Shown: positions 34,652 through 43,202, numbered from the stretch's first letter. The stretch is DNA of 64,000 nt from Kineococcus xinjiangensis (GCF_002934625.1 NZ_PTJD01000006.1:186001-250000); one strand, 5' to 3'. Notes: generated by a model from the letters alone, not told the origin. Program-made: numbers and translations.

Positions 34652-36733
34652 TCAGAAGCGCCCGCCGCCCCCGAAACCGCCACCGCCGCCGCCGAAGGAA
34701 CCGCCCCCACCGAAGCCGCCGCCGCCGAAGCCGCCGCCGCCGCTGAAGCCGCCGCCCCAGCCGGAGCTGCGCCGCGTGCCTCCCCCAGCGAGGATCCCGC
34801 CGAGCACGGCGCCCATCAGCACGTCGGCGCCACCGCTGCTGCGGCGCCCGTAGCCGCCCCCGTAGCCGTAGGAGGACGTGCTGCGCCACACGTCGACGTC
34901 GGCGTGCGCCAGCTGCGTGGCCTGCTCGGCCAGCGCCACGGCGGTGCGGGCGTGCTCCAGGGCCTGCCGCGGGTCGTCCCCGTGCAGCGCCACCGCGCGG
35001 GAGTAGTGCCGCTGCGCCTCCACCAGCCGCGTGCGCGCGGTGCCGCCCACGGCGCCGCGGCGGGTGGCGATGAAGTCCTCGGCGGCGTCGATCTCGGCGC
35101 GGGCCACCATCAGCGCCTGCTCCAGCGCGGCCGCCTCCCGCCGCCGCGCCTCCTGCGCCTCCCTCACCTGCCCGAGCGCGCCCTCCAGGCCGCGCTCGGC
35201 CTCCACGAGCCGGTGGAGCGCGCCGAGGGGGTTGCGGCCGCCCTCCGCGCCGGCCGTCGCCAGGGCGGCCCGGGCCCGGGCCACGGCCTCCACGACCACC
35301 TTCGAGCCGGAGCGCAGGTCCTCCGCCTGCGCGAGGTCGGCCCGCACGCGCTCCACCGCCACGGGCAGCTCCTCGCGGGCCCGCTCCAGGTCCGCGGCGA
35401 CCTTGGGCACCGCCTGCAGGAGCTGCCGGGCCTGGGCGCACGCCTCCTGCGCGGTCCGCACGGCGGCCACCACGGCCGCACCGGCGTTGGGGTCCACCAC
35501 GGCGGCGCGCCCCTCGGCCACGGCGGCCTCCGCGGCCTCGAGGCGGGCCAGGGCCTCGTCGGGGTCGTCGTCCACGCCCACGAGCGCCTCGACGCCGTAG
35601 CGCTGCACCAGCTGCTCCACCTGGCGGCGGGCCGGCTCCACCTGCGCGCGCAGCTGCGCGGCCTCGCCCTGCACCCGCTCCAGGCGCTGCGGCGCGTTCC
35701 CGACGAGGTCGCGCAGCTCCTCCACCCGCTGCGCCTCCGCGTCGAGCTGCTCACCGGCCTCGGTGCAGGAGGTGATGATCCTGGCGAGCATCTGCCGCCG
35801 CTGCGGCTCGGTCTCGGGCTGCTCGTCGTCGAGCTGCTGGCGGATCTGGAAGGCGGCGGTCAGCGCGGCCCGGGCCCGCTCCAGGGCCGCCGCGAACGCC
35901 GCGGTCTCCTGGTCCCCGAACTCGGCCCGGGCGAACTCCAGCTCCTGCGCGCTGGAGCGCACGGCGTCGTCGGCCTGCACGAGGAGGGCGTTGGCGCGCT
36001 GGTCGAGGGCGTCCGTCGGCTCCCCCGCGAACGGGTCCTGCTCGCGCGCGGCCGCGCGGGCCGGGGCGGAGGAGGAGCCGCGGCGGCGCACCAGGAAGAC
36101 GACGACGAGGAGGACCGCCCCGCCGAGGAGCAGCAGCAGGAGCAGCGCGCCGCCCAGGCCCCCGCCCGACGTCGCGCCACCGGCCGTGGCGCTACCGGGC
36201 GTGGCACCACCGGGCGCGACGCCCTCCTCGACGGCACCGCCCGCACCGGCGCCGACGGTGTCGCCGATGCCGTCCGCGGCGGCCACGACCGCGGCGGCCC
36301 AGTCGTCCTGCGCGAGCTCGGGCTCGACGGCGCTGCGGGCGACGGCGTCCAGCTCGGCCTCGCTGATGCGCGCGTCCGGCGCGGCCCAGTAGCCGTAGGA
36401 GCGCTCCCCGACCGCGACGGCCAGCAGCACGTCGTCGGCGCCGAAGCCGTTGAGCTGGAAGGTCTGCTGGGCCCACTGCTGACCGTTGAGGCCGTCGAAG
36501 CCGTCGACGTAGGCGACCCAGAGCTCGATGCCGTCCTCCGCCTGCAGCTCCTGCAGCTCGGTGCGCACCTGCGCCTCCGCGCCGCTGAGGGCGCCCACCT
36601 CGTCGGTGACCTGCTGGTCGAGGCGGGTCGGGGGGACGGCACCGGCCGGAACAGGGCCTGTCAGGAGGACGGCCGCGGCGGTGAGCAGGGCGGCGAGCCA
36701 CGTGCGGGGTCGGGGGGTTCTGGCCTGGTCCAC
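34652..36733 (-). CDS. TPM-domain membrane protein with coiled-coil region and Gly/Phe-rich tail
   Basis: 693 residues. Signal peptide (TWLAALLTAAAVLLTGPVPAGA), extracytoplasmic TPM domain (about 40-165: RLDQQVTDEVGALSG, LWVAYVDGFDGLNGQQWA, DDVLLAVAVGERSYGYW), one TM helix near 210 (LLLLLLLGGAVLLVVVFLV), a ~420-residue helical cytoplasmic region, and a C-terminal Gly/Phe/Ser-rich tail (repeats of GGGGFGG and GGGSFG). TPM proteins are linked to membrane protein assembly or phosphatase activity, not settled. GTG 36733 has CAGACT ending 7 bases upstream, consistent with leaderless transcription. Next to pspA, suggesting an envelope-maintenance role. Confidence 0.85.
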   Translation of the reverse strand: MDQARTPRPRTWLAALLTAAAVLLTGPVPAGAVPPTRLDQQVTDEVGALSGAEAQVRTELQELQAEDGIELWVAYVDGFDGLNGQQWAQQTFQLNGFGADDVLLAVAVGERSYGYWAAPDARISEAELDAVARSAVEPELAQDDWAAAVVAAADGIGDTVGAGAGGAVEEGVAPGGATPGSATAGGATSGGGLGGALLLLLLLGGAVLLVVVFLVRRRGSSSAPARAAAREQDPFAGEPTDALDQRANALLVQADDAVRSSAQELEFARAEFGDQETAAFAAALERARAALTAAFQIRQQLDDEQPETEPQRRQMLARIITSCTEAGEQLDAEAQRVEELRDLVGNAPQRLERVQGEAAQLRAQVEPARRQVEQLVQRYGVEALVGVDDDPDEALARLEAAEAAVAEGRAAVVDPNAGAAVVAAVRTAQEACAQARQLLQAVPKVAADLERAREELPVAVERVRADLAQAEDLRSGSKVVVEAVARARAALATAGAEGGRNPLGALHRLVEAERGLEGALGQVREAQEARRREAAALEQALMVARAEIDAAEDFIATRRGAVGGTARTRLVEAQRHYSRAVALHGDDPRQALEHARTAVALAEQATQLAHADVDVWRSTSSYGYGGGYGRRSSGGADVLMGAVLGGILAGGGTRRSSGWGGGFSGGGGFGGGGFGGGGSFGGGGGGFGGGGRF

Positions 36734-36739
36734 CGCGCC

Positions 36740-36745
36740 AGTCTG
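36740..36745 (-). promoter_or_regulatory. Putative -10 box for the TPM gene
   Basis: On the minus strand CAGACT ends 7 bases before GTG 36733. Confidence 0.4.
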
Positions 36746-36792
36746 GCGAAGCACGGCCGAGGCGCCACCGCTGCCGCGGGCCGGGGCGGTGG

Positions 36793-36814
36793 GCGGGCGC
36801 GCCGGCGCGCCCGC
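36793..36814 (-). terminator. Terminator after rnpB
   Basis: Perfect 22-bp palindrome (11-bp arms, GCGGGCGCGCC and its complement) about 20 bases past the RNA 3' end. Confidence 0.65.
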
Positions 36815-36835
36815 GCGGCGGGCGGGGCGGGTGGT

Positions 36836-37234
36836 GGACGAGCCGGCCTGTAAGCCGGATCCTGTGCCCCGGCCGTCCCCTCGCGGGTCGGGCCGGGCGG
36901 CGGTCATCCCTCTAGGACGTGCGTTGCCGCACGCCTCCAGCGGTCTACCCGGCAGCTCGGGCGGGCCGCCCTCGAACGCTGCCTGTCTGACCTTGCTCCG
37001 GGTGGGGTTTACCGAGCCGCACCGGTCACCCGGTGCGCTGGTGGTCTCTTACACCACCGTTTCACCCTCACCGGCACCGCTCGCGCGGCACCGGCGGTCT
37101 GTTCTCTGTGGCACTGTCCCGCGGGTCACCCCGGGTGGGCGTTACCCACCACCCTGCCCTGTGGAGTCCGGACTTTCCTCGGCGGACCACCCCCGGAGGG
37201 GGAGGCCCGACGCGACCGCCCGGCCGACTCGTCC
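36836..37234 (-). ncRNA. rnpB: RNase P RNA, bacterial class A
   Basis: The minus strand carries the conserved core: GAGGAAAGTCCGGACTCC near the 5' end, CAGGGTGGTGGGTAACG, AGAACAGACCGCC, GGTGAGGGTGAAACGGTGG, GTAAGAGACCACCAGC, CGGTAAACCCCACCCGGAGC, and near the 3' end AGAGGGATGACCGCC and ACAGGATCCGGCTTACAGGC. The termini pair as helix P1 (GGACGAG with CTCGTCC), which fixes the ends at about 37234 and 36836 (about 399 nt). It is the catalytic RNA that matures tRNA 5' ends. Confidence 0.97.
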
Positions 37235-37240
37235 GCCTCC

Positions 37241-37246
37241 AGCGTA
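37241..37246 (-). promoter_or_regulatory. -10 box of rnpB
   Basis: TACGCT on the minus strand ends 7 bases before the P1-defined 5' end at 37234, the expected -10 to +1 spacing. Confidence 0.6.
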
Positions 37247-37382
37247 GCGACTCCCGGCACCGCCGCCTCCCTCGCCGGGTGGCCGGCACGCGGGGGGGCC
37301 GAACGGGTGACCCCCGATCGGCCCCTCCCGCCGCACCTCCCCCGGGTCGACGTCTCCCAGGTCGATCCCACCGGGAGGTCCC

Positions 37383-38414
37383 ATGCCCACGTCCGTCCGT
37401 CCGCGAGCGCTCCTCGGCGCGGCCGTCACCCTCGTCATGGTCGGGGCCGGGCTCGTCGCCGCCGGTCCGGCCGCGGCCGGGGAGCCGCGCGTCTCCCGGG
37501 CCACGCGCTCGACCACCACGACGTCCACCACGACGACCAGCACGACGGCACCCGCCCTGCCCGGGACGACGGGCACCGTCACCACGACCACCGCCGACTC
37601 GCCGGCCCGCACGATCGTCAAGGACGACCGCGGGGTCGTGGCGGTCTTCACGGCCGGCTCGCGGACCGTGACGCTGCGGGGTCCCGAGCGGGTCTTCGCG
37701 GAGAGCACGACCAGCGCGGTGGTGCGGAGCACGACCTGGGTCCGCCTGCTCCCCCAGCCCTCGGCGGGCACCGCGGACTGGGAGTGGCTGGGCACCGCGC
37801 TGGCCAGCACCGCGCCCGACGTGCTCGCCCTGGCGATGCAGTACACGACCTCCGCGCCGGCCGTCCACGACCAGCAGGGCCTGCAGATCGCCGGCGACGC
37901 CTCCTACGGCCCGCTGACCGCCACCGGCCGCGAGGAGGGGTCGGACTTCAACGACTACCTCGGCGTCGCCTGGTCCTACGGCAGCACCACCGACGCACCG
38001 GAGACCCGCCAGTTCCGCTCCCTGGACTGCTCCGGCTACGTCCGGATGGCCTTCGGCTACCGCGGCGGGGTCCCCCTCGTCCTGCGCCCGGACGGTGCGG
38101 GGCTGCCGCGCCGGGCCGTGGAGATGCTGGCCTCCGCCCCCGGCGTGGTCGTGCAGCCGGACCTGGGCACGAGGCCGCCCGTGCCCACCGCCCTCGCGCC
38201 GGGCGACCTGCTCTTCTTCGACGCCAGCACCGACGACGGCACCGCCGTGGACCACGTCGGGATCTACCTCGGCGTCGACAGCGCCGGGGCGCCGCGGTTC
38301 CTCTCCAGCCGCAAGACCGTCGACGGCCCCACGCTCGGCGACACGGGCGGCAAGTCGGTGCTCAAGGGCACCGGGCTCTACGCGACCTCCTTCCGGGCGG
38401 TCCGCAGGCTCTGA
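37383..38414 (+). CDS. Secreted NlpC/P60-family peptidase
   Basis: 343 residues. Signal peptide with Ala-Ala-Ala cleavage region (LGAAVTLVMVGAGLVAAGPAAAG), a Thr/Ser-rich stretch (STTTTSTTTTSTT), a domain of unknown type (about 75-190), then an NlpC/P60 domain with catalytic Cys216 (SLDCSGYVRMAFGYRGG) and His291 (VDHVGIYLG). Such enzymes cut peptidoglycan stem peptides between gamma-D-Glu and diaminopimelate. The Cys and His are intact. ATG 37383 has GGGAGGTCCC upstream. Monocistronic between rnpB and the GAF gene. Confidence 0.88.
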   Translation: MPTSVRPRALLGAAVTLVMVGAGLVAAGPAAAGEPRVSRATRSTTTTSTTTTSTTAPALPGTTGTVTTTTADSPARTIVKDDRGVVAVFTAGSRTVTLRGPERVFAESTTSAVVRSTTWVRLLPQPSAGTADWEWLGTALASTAPDVLALAMQYTTSAPAVHDQQGLQIAGDASYGPLTATGREEGSDFNDYLGVAWSYGSTTDAPETRQFRSLDCSGYVRMAFGYRGGVPLVLRPDGAGLPRRAVEMLASAPGVVVQPDLGTRPPVPTALAPGDLLFFDASTDDGTAVDHVGIYLGVDSAGAPRFLSSRKTVDGPTLGDTGGKSVLKGTGLYATSFRAVRRL

Positions 38415-38564
38415 CCGCGCCCCGGCGCACCGTGCCCGCACAGCGGCCCGGTGCGCCGGCCGGAGGACCGCGCCGCATGGCGGCCCCGCGAGACCGCACC
38501 GATGATGGGCGCAGCGGGGGCCGTCCGGCACCCGCTCCCGGAGGCGGAAGGCGGTGGGCTCGTG

Positions 38565-39758
38565 ATGCAGGCGGGCGACGTGCAGGAGGACGTCCTCCCT
38601 GCGGTGCGCAATCCCGAGCGGCTCGCGGCGCTGCAGCGGACCGAGCTCCTCGACGCCGGCGCGGACGACACGTTCGACCGGTTCGCCAGGCTGGCCGCCT
38701 CGGCTCTCGACGCACCGGTCTCCTACGTCTCCATGGTGGGGCTGGACGAGCAGGTCATGCCCGGGGCGGCGCTCGACGAGCCCGCCGGCGGTGCCCGTGC
38801 CCTCCCCATGTCCCAGTCGCTGTGCAAGTTCGCCGTCGCCACCGGCGAGGGCCTCGTCATCGACGACCTCCAGCGCGACCCGCTGGTGCGCGACGAACCG
38901 CGGCTGCAGGCCAACGGCGTGCGCGCCTACGCCGGCTGGCCGCTGACCACCCGGCAGGGACACGTGCTGGGCACCCTCTGCGTGGCGGACCGCCGACCCC
39001 GCCACTGGACGGACGACGACGTCGCCACGCTGCGCGACCTCAGCACCCTGGTGCTCGACGAGATCGAGCACCGCAGCACCGCCCGGGACCTCGCACGGCT
39101 GCGCGCGAGCACCGCGGCCCTGCTCGAGCGCATCGAGCCCGCCCGCGACTCCGTCGACTCGCTGGCCGCGCTCGCGGACCGGGTGGACGACCCGCGGATG
39201 CAGCGGTGGTCGGCCCTGGCCCGCTCCCGGATGGAGGGGGTCTGCCGCTCCGCCGCGGAGCTGCGGTCCCAGCTGGACGACACGCCGCCCGGACCCGCCC
39301 GCGAGCCGGTCGACGTGCGGCAGGTCCTGGAGCGCGTCGTGGACAGCACCCGTGCCCTGGCGGGCGTCCTCGTGCTGTTCGAGCGCGACCCGCAGCCGCT
39401 GCCGGTGTGCTGCGACGCCCTGGACCTGGAACGGGCGGTCAGCCACCTCCTGGTGACGGCCCTGCACCACGGCGACGGCGGCGAGGGGGCACTCAGCGTC
39501 GCCGTCCGCCGGGGCGAGGGCCGGACCGCCGTGCTGGAGGTGCGGGCGCCCGCCGCGCGGGTGCCGACGGGCGAGCTGGGCCGGGTGGTGGCCCGCCTGG
39601 ACCGCGCCGAGCGCGGCGACGAGGGCGAGCAGCGCCGGTCCGCGTCGATCCGGATGAACGCCGGTTCCGTGGTCGCCGCCAGCGGTGGGGTGCGGGCGAC
39701 GGCCTCCCCGGCGGCGGGCCTGCACGTGACGGCCCGCTGGGCCCTCGCCGGGGACTGA
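38565..39758 (+). CDS. GAF-domain protein with degenerate kinase-like C-terminus
   Basis: 397 residues from ATG 38565. Residues 12-170 form a GAF domain (NPERLAALQRTELLDAGADD, YVSMVGLDEQ, GVRAYAGWPLTTRQGHVLGT) of the kind found in actinobacterial sensor proteins. A helical region follows, then residues 250-395 (VDVRQVLERVVDSTRALAG, DLERAVSHLLVTALHHG, GLHVTARWAL) resemble a histidine-kinase ATPase domain without clear G boxes, and no phosphoacceptor His region (H-E/D) is seen, so kinase activity is doubtful. An upstream in-frame ATG (38502) and GTG (38562) are alternative starts; no good ribosome site decides. Confidence 0.7.
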   Translation: MQAGDVQEDVLPAVRNPERLAALQRTELLDAGADDTFDRFARLAASALDAPVSYVSMVGLDEQVMPGAALDEPAGGARALPMSQSLCKFAVATGEGLVIDDLQRDPLVRDEPRLQANGVRAYAGWPLTTRQGHVLGTLCVADRRPRHWTDDDVATLRDLSTLVLDEIEHRSTARDLARLRASTAALLERIEPARDSVDSLAALADRVDDPRMQRWSALARSRMEGVCRSAAELRSQLDDTPPGPAREPVDVRQVLERVVDSTRALAGVLVLFERDPQPLPVCCDALDLERAVSHLLVTALHHGDGGEGALSVAVRRGEGRTAVLEVRAPAARVPTGELGRVVARLDRAERGDEGEQRRSASIRMNAGSVVAASGGVRATASPAAGLHVTARWALAGD

Positions 39759-39764
39759 GCCCCC

Positions 39765-40775
39765 TCAGAGCAGCCCCAGCCCCTCACCGGCGGCCGTGGC
39801 GAGGTTCATCACGGCGTAGACACCGGTCGTGGTGAGGGCGGCACCCCACAGCGTGCGCTCCCAGCCCTGCCGCTGGGCGTCGTTGGCCAGCAGGGCGGGG
39901 ACCATGAGGGACATGACGGTGAGGTCGCGCCAGGGCACGTACTCCCCGCCGGTCGCTGCGGTGAGCAGGAGCTCCGCCGTCCAGGCCAGCACGCCGCCCA
40001 CCAGCACCATCGTGCTGAGCTTGCGGCGGCCGAAGATCAGCAGGCGCGGCATGAGCCCCTTGACGACGACGAGCCACGTGAGGGCGGCGACCGCGAGCGC
40101 GAACACCAGGTCGGCCCAGCGGGGGGCCACGAGCGCCAGGTAGGCGGCGGAGACGAACCCGCCGGAGCGCAGCCCCAGCCGGGCGAAGGTGAGCATGCCG
40201 AGGAGGACGCTGGCCGCGGCGGCCAGCATCACCAGCTCGCGCGCGTAGCCCGCCGGGGGTGCCGGTGCGGGCGCGCCGCCGCCCGCACCGGGCACGATGG
40301 CCAGCAGCGAGGCGTGCTGGTAGACGACGAGGCCGAGGATCCCGGTGGTGACGAGGACGGCCACGACGGTGCGCCCGGCCCGCTGCCGCGACATGTCGTG
40401 CGCGAGGATCCCCGGCACGAGGAAGCCCAGGGCCGCGATGCCGTAGAGGGCGGGGTGGAGCCCGACCGCAGCGGTGGCGGCGAGCAGGAGCAGCCCCCCG
40501 ACCGCGAGCCCGACGAGGACCTCCACCTCGAACTTCCGGCGGCCGTACAGGATGAACCTGCGGCTCAGGAGCACCGTCACGACGAGGTAGGTGACGTAGC
40601 CCGCCAGGAGGGTGCTCGCGACGTGCAGCGGGGCGGGCAGGCTCACGGCCAGGTACGCGGGGACGATCGCGCCTCCGGTGGTGAGCTGGACGCGCTCGTA
40701 GAACAGCACGCTGACCACCACGCCGACGATGAGCGCGACGCGCACCACCTCCGGCCTGAAGAGGTACTCATGCAC
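39765..40775 (-). CDS. capC: CapC/PgsC-type poly-gamma-glutamate synthesis membrane protein, internally duplicated
   Basis: 336 residues with about ten TM segments, twice the usual ~150. Both halves carry the CapC signatures: ILYGRRKFEVEVLVGL and GFLVPGILAHDMSRQ in half one (about residues 75-135), and IFGRRKLSTMVLVGG and LMVPALLANDAQRQG in half two (about 245-310). CapC forms the membrane part of the CapB-CapC ligase that polymerises and exports gamma-linked glutamate chains. The ATG at 40775 overlaps the capB end by 8 bases. The duplication may replace a CapC homodimer (inference). Its 3' end faces the GAF gene with a 6-base gap. Confidence 0.85.
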   Translation of the reverse strand: MHEYLFRPEVVRVALIVGVVVSVLFYERVQLTTGGAIVPAYLAVSLPAPLHVASTLLAGYVTYLVVTVLLSRRFILYGRRKFEVEVLVGLAVGGLLLLAATAAVGLHPALYGIAALGFLVPGILAHDMSRQRAGRTVVAVLVTTGILGLVVYQHASLLAIVPGAGGGAPAPAPPAGYARELVMLAAAASVLLGMLTFARLGLRSGGFVSAAYLALVAPRWADLVFALAVAALTWLVVVKGLMPRLLIFGRRKLSTMVLVGGVLAWTAELLLTAATGGEYVPWRDLTVMSLMVPALLANDAQRQGWERTLWGAALTTTGVYAVMNLATAAGEGLGLL

Positions 40776-42090
40776 CGCGGGCCTCCGGGCGTCGTCGCGC
40801 CTGCTGTCCGAGCATCCGCACCGCTCCGGGGGGCATCCGCCGGGGGTCGCGGGACTCGTCGAGCTCGCTGCGGTGCTCGGTGCCCTGCAGGTGCTCGAAG
40901 AACTCGATGAGCAGCTCCGCCTGGTCGGTGTGGATGTTGACCATCCCGACGAGGACGGCGTCGCGCCCGGGGACGAGGCCGGTGATCGTCCGCAGGATCC
41001 GGTCGAGGTCCGGCTGCACGGTCTCGCCGAGCAGGTGCACCCGCTCGGCGGGGTAGCCCTCCTCCACGATGGTGCGGCTGACCTGCTCCTCGTAGGCGCC
41101 GAAGGTGACGAGGTGGTCGAGGTAGGGGGCCAGGTCGGTGGGCACCATGTGCGCGAAGAGCTCCGCGCGGCGTCCGCGGTCCCGGCGGTTGTTGAGGATG
41201 CCGATGACCGGCGCGCCCGGCGGGAAGATCGGCTTCAGCGTGCTGAACGTCAGCACGACGCTCTCCCGGTCGTTGGCCGCGAACATGGGCACCCACAGCA
41301 CCCGCTTGCCCAGGACGTCGTAGGTGCGCAACCGCACGACCCCCACGTCGGGCACGGACTTCCACATCCCGCGCAGCGCCGCCGCGCGGGGGATGTTCAG
41401 CAGCCGCGCCACCGCGAGGCCGATGGCGACGTTCTCCTTGAACTGCAGGTAGTCGAAGCCGCGCATGTCCTCGTCGGCGACCGACTCCGGGTCCGCGTAG
41501 ACGAGGCGGCTGCCCCGCTCCTCCGCGCGCCGGCGCAGCCGCTCGCGCAGGTGGGGGCGGTCCTCGGAGGTGATGAGCACCCCGCCCCGCGGCACGGTGA
41601 CGGCGAGGCTGTCGGCGATCTCCTCCAGCGTCTCGCCCATCTCCTCCTGGTGGTCCTCCCGCACGTTGGTGATCACCGTGATGTCGGAGCGGACCATGTA
41701 GTCCTGGGAGAACTGCTGGTACAGCGGACGCACCGCCATGCACTCGATGACGAGGGCCTCGACGTCCTCGTGCACGTGCGCGGCGACCACGTCGATCTGC
41801 TCGTTGATCGTGGCGGCGCCGCGCCGGGAGATGGGGGTCTCCTCACCACGGGGGCCGATGACCCGCGCCGCGCTCCCCGTCGTCTTCGCCACCGTCAGCA
41901 TCCCGCCCTCCCGCAGCACCCCGGCGACGAGGCGGGTGACGGTGGACTTGCCGCGGATGCCGTTGACGTGCACGCGCACGTCGAGCTGCTGGAGCCGGCG
42001 CCGGTGCCGGTCGACCGAGACCTTCCAGTAGGTGAACAGCGCGGCGGCCACCAGGAGCAGCAGGCCGATGCTCAGGTACTGCCCGGTCAC
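40768..42090 (-). CDS. capB: CapB/PgsB-type poly-gamma-glutamate ligase (Mur ligase family)
   Basis: 440 residues. One N-terminal TM segment (LSIGLLLLVAAALFTYW), then the ATP P-loop HVNGIRGKSTVTRLVAG at residues 41-57 and Mur-ligase features: KTTGSAARVIGPRGEETPI, MAVRPLYQQFSQDYMVRSDI, VITNVREDHQEEMG, FAANDRESVVLTF and ILNNRRDRGRRAELFAHM. These match CapB/PgsB, the catalytic subunit that activates the chain end with ATP and adds glutamate through a gamma bond. GTG 42090 overlaps the upstream gene by 4 bases (GTGA), and its end overlaps capC. The monomer used here (glutamate or a related acid) is not certain. Confidence 0.92.
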   Translation of the reverse strand: MTGQYLSIGLLLLVAAALFTYWKVSVDRHRRRLQQLDVRVHVNGIRGKSTVTRLVAGVLREGGMLTVAKTTGSAARVIGPRGEETPISRRGAATINEQIDVVAAHVHEDVEALVIECMAVRPLYQQFSQDYMVRSDITVITNVREDHQEEMGETLEEIADSLAVTVPRGGVLITSEDRPHLRERLRRRAEERGSRLVYADPESVADEDMRGFDYLQFKENVAIGLAVARLLNIPRAAALRGMWKSVPDVGVVRLRTYDVLGKRVLWVPMFAANDRESVVLTFSTLKPIFPPGAPVIGILNNRRDRGRRAELFAHMVPTDLAPYLDHLVTFGAYEEQVSRTIVEEGYPAERVHLLGETVQPDLDRILRTITGLVPGRDAVLVGMVNIHTDQAELLIEFFEHLQGTEHRSELDESRDPRRMPPGAVRMLGQQARRRPEARGA

Positions 42091-42944
42091 CGCGGGTCCT
42101 GCGGGGCGCCGGCGCCGGGGGTGTGCCCGGCGTCCGCCTCGAGGGCTCGGCGGGCGGAGTCGATGAGGGAGCGCGCGTCTGCACCGTCCTCCGGGAAGAC
42201 GGCGATCCCGGCGGCGACGTCGGCGGTCTCCGCCAGGCGCAGCCGCCGGCCGCCCTCGCGGTCGCTGAACGTGGCGTCGGCGGCGGAGTGCAGGATCGAG
42301 GCGAGCACGTCCCAGGCGCCGTCGGCGTCGGTCTCGAGCAGCACGGCGCCGACGCAGTCGGCGGCGAGGGCGAAGGGGACGTCGCTCTCCCCGAGGAGGG
42401 TCTCCAGGAACCGCGCGACGGTGCGGTGCGCCTTGGTGCGTGCCGCCGGGCCGAGCGCGTCGTCCGTCAGGACGGTGCGCACGAGGATGACGGCGAGGGG
42501 TCGCCCGTGGCGGCCGGCGCGCGCCACCTCCTCGTCGATCCTCGTCTCGGCGACCTCAGCGGTGAGCAGCCCGAGCGAGCCGAACGCCGGCTCCTCGCCG
42601 CGGGGCGCGCCGGGATCCGCGGGTGGTTGGCGCAGGCGCCGGCCGAGGCGGCCGCAGCTCCAGCCGAGCAGCAGCAGGACGGCCGTGGTGGCCAGCGACT
42701 CGCCGAAGACGTCGGGCGTCCACGCCCGCCCGAGCTGCTTCGCGAGCGTGACGGCCGCTGCGGCCGCCAGGCCCACGACCAGCCCGCCGAAGGCGTCCAG
42801 GGCGAGGGCCGCGACGGCGGTGACGAGGACGGCGGCCAGCACGACCAGCGGAAGGGCGCCGGGAGCCCCGGCCCCCAGGACCCCCGCCGCGCCCGCGGCC
42901 GCGAGTGCCGTCGCCGCGACCGAGTGGCGCTCAGTCCAGGCCAC
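42087..42944 (-). CDS. Membrane protein with degenerate GGDEF domain, in the cap operon
   Basis: 285 residues. About four TM segments in the first 110 residues (ATALAAAGAAGVLGAGA, LVVLAAVLVTAVAALALDAF, GLVVGLAAAAAVTLA, TTAVLLLLGWSCG). The cytosolic part follows the GGDEF fold: EVARAGRHGRPLAVILVR, RTVARFLETLL, and FPEDGADARSLIDSARRALE at the end; but the signature place reads AADCVGAVLLETD in place of GGDEF, so no cyclase activity is expected. It may bind nucleotide or partner proteins to regulate CapB/CapC. GTG 42944 overlaps the small upstream gene by 14 bases, and its stop overlaps capB. Identification as GGDEF-derived is by pattern only. Confidence 0.65.
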   Translation of the reverse strand: MAWTERHSVAATALAAAGAAGVLGAGAPGALPLVVLAAVLVTAVAALALDAFGGLVVGLAAAAAVTLAKQLGRAWTPDVFGESLATTAVLLLLGWSCGRLGRRLRQPPADPGAPRGEEPAFGSLGLLTAEVAETRIDEEVARAGRHGRPLAVILVRTVLTDDALGPAARTKAHRTVARFLETLLGESDVPFALAADCVGAVLLETDADGAWDVLASILHSAADATFSDREGGRRLRLAETADVAAGIAVFPEDGADARSLIDSARRALEADAGHTPGAGAPQDPR

Positions 42945-43068
42945 TGTCGCCGCCCTTCTCCCCGCGTCCCCTCCAGCGGTAGCGCGCGCCGAGGAAGAGC
43001 AGCAGGAACGCCGTCGCGGCGCCGAGGCCGCGCAGGGCCTCGGGCATCCAGGGTTCGGCACCATGCAT
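42931..43068 (-). CDS. 45-residue single-TM protein, CapE/PgsE-like candidate
   Basis: Short reading frame from ATG 43068 to TGA 42931. It has a periplasmic-type N-terminus (HGAEPWMPEALRG), one TM segment (LGAATAFLLLFLGA), a strongly basic stop-transfer (RYRWRGRGEKGG) and an acidic end. Its size and topology resemble CapE of Bacillus anthracis (47 residues) and PgsE of B. subtilis (55 residues), small proteins required with CapB/CapC. It is the first gene of the operon and overlaps the next gene by 14 bases. No sequence identity to CapE can be shown here, so the role is inferred from context. Confidence 0.55.
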   Translation of the reverse strand: MHGAEPWMPEALRGLGAATAFLLLFLGARYRWRGRGEKGGDSGLD

Positions 43069-43202
43069 GGCGGGACGGTATCCAGTTGCACGTTCATCTA
43101 CCTAACGGCGGCGTGTCCGCCCGTACCGCGCGCCGGCGGTCACGGCGGGGCCGGGGACGGGGGCGGGGTGTGCCGGGTCGCCGCCTCGGTGAGGATCGAG
43201 CC

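Noticed and set aside
38415-38564. Earlier starts of the GAF protein (38451, 38502)
   Set aside because: The added residues are low-complexity and no ribosome site supports them, though 38502 cannot be fully excluded.
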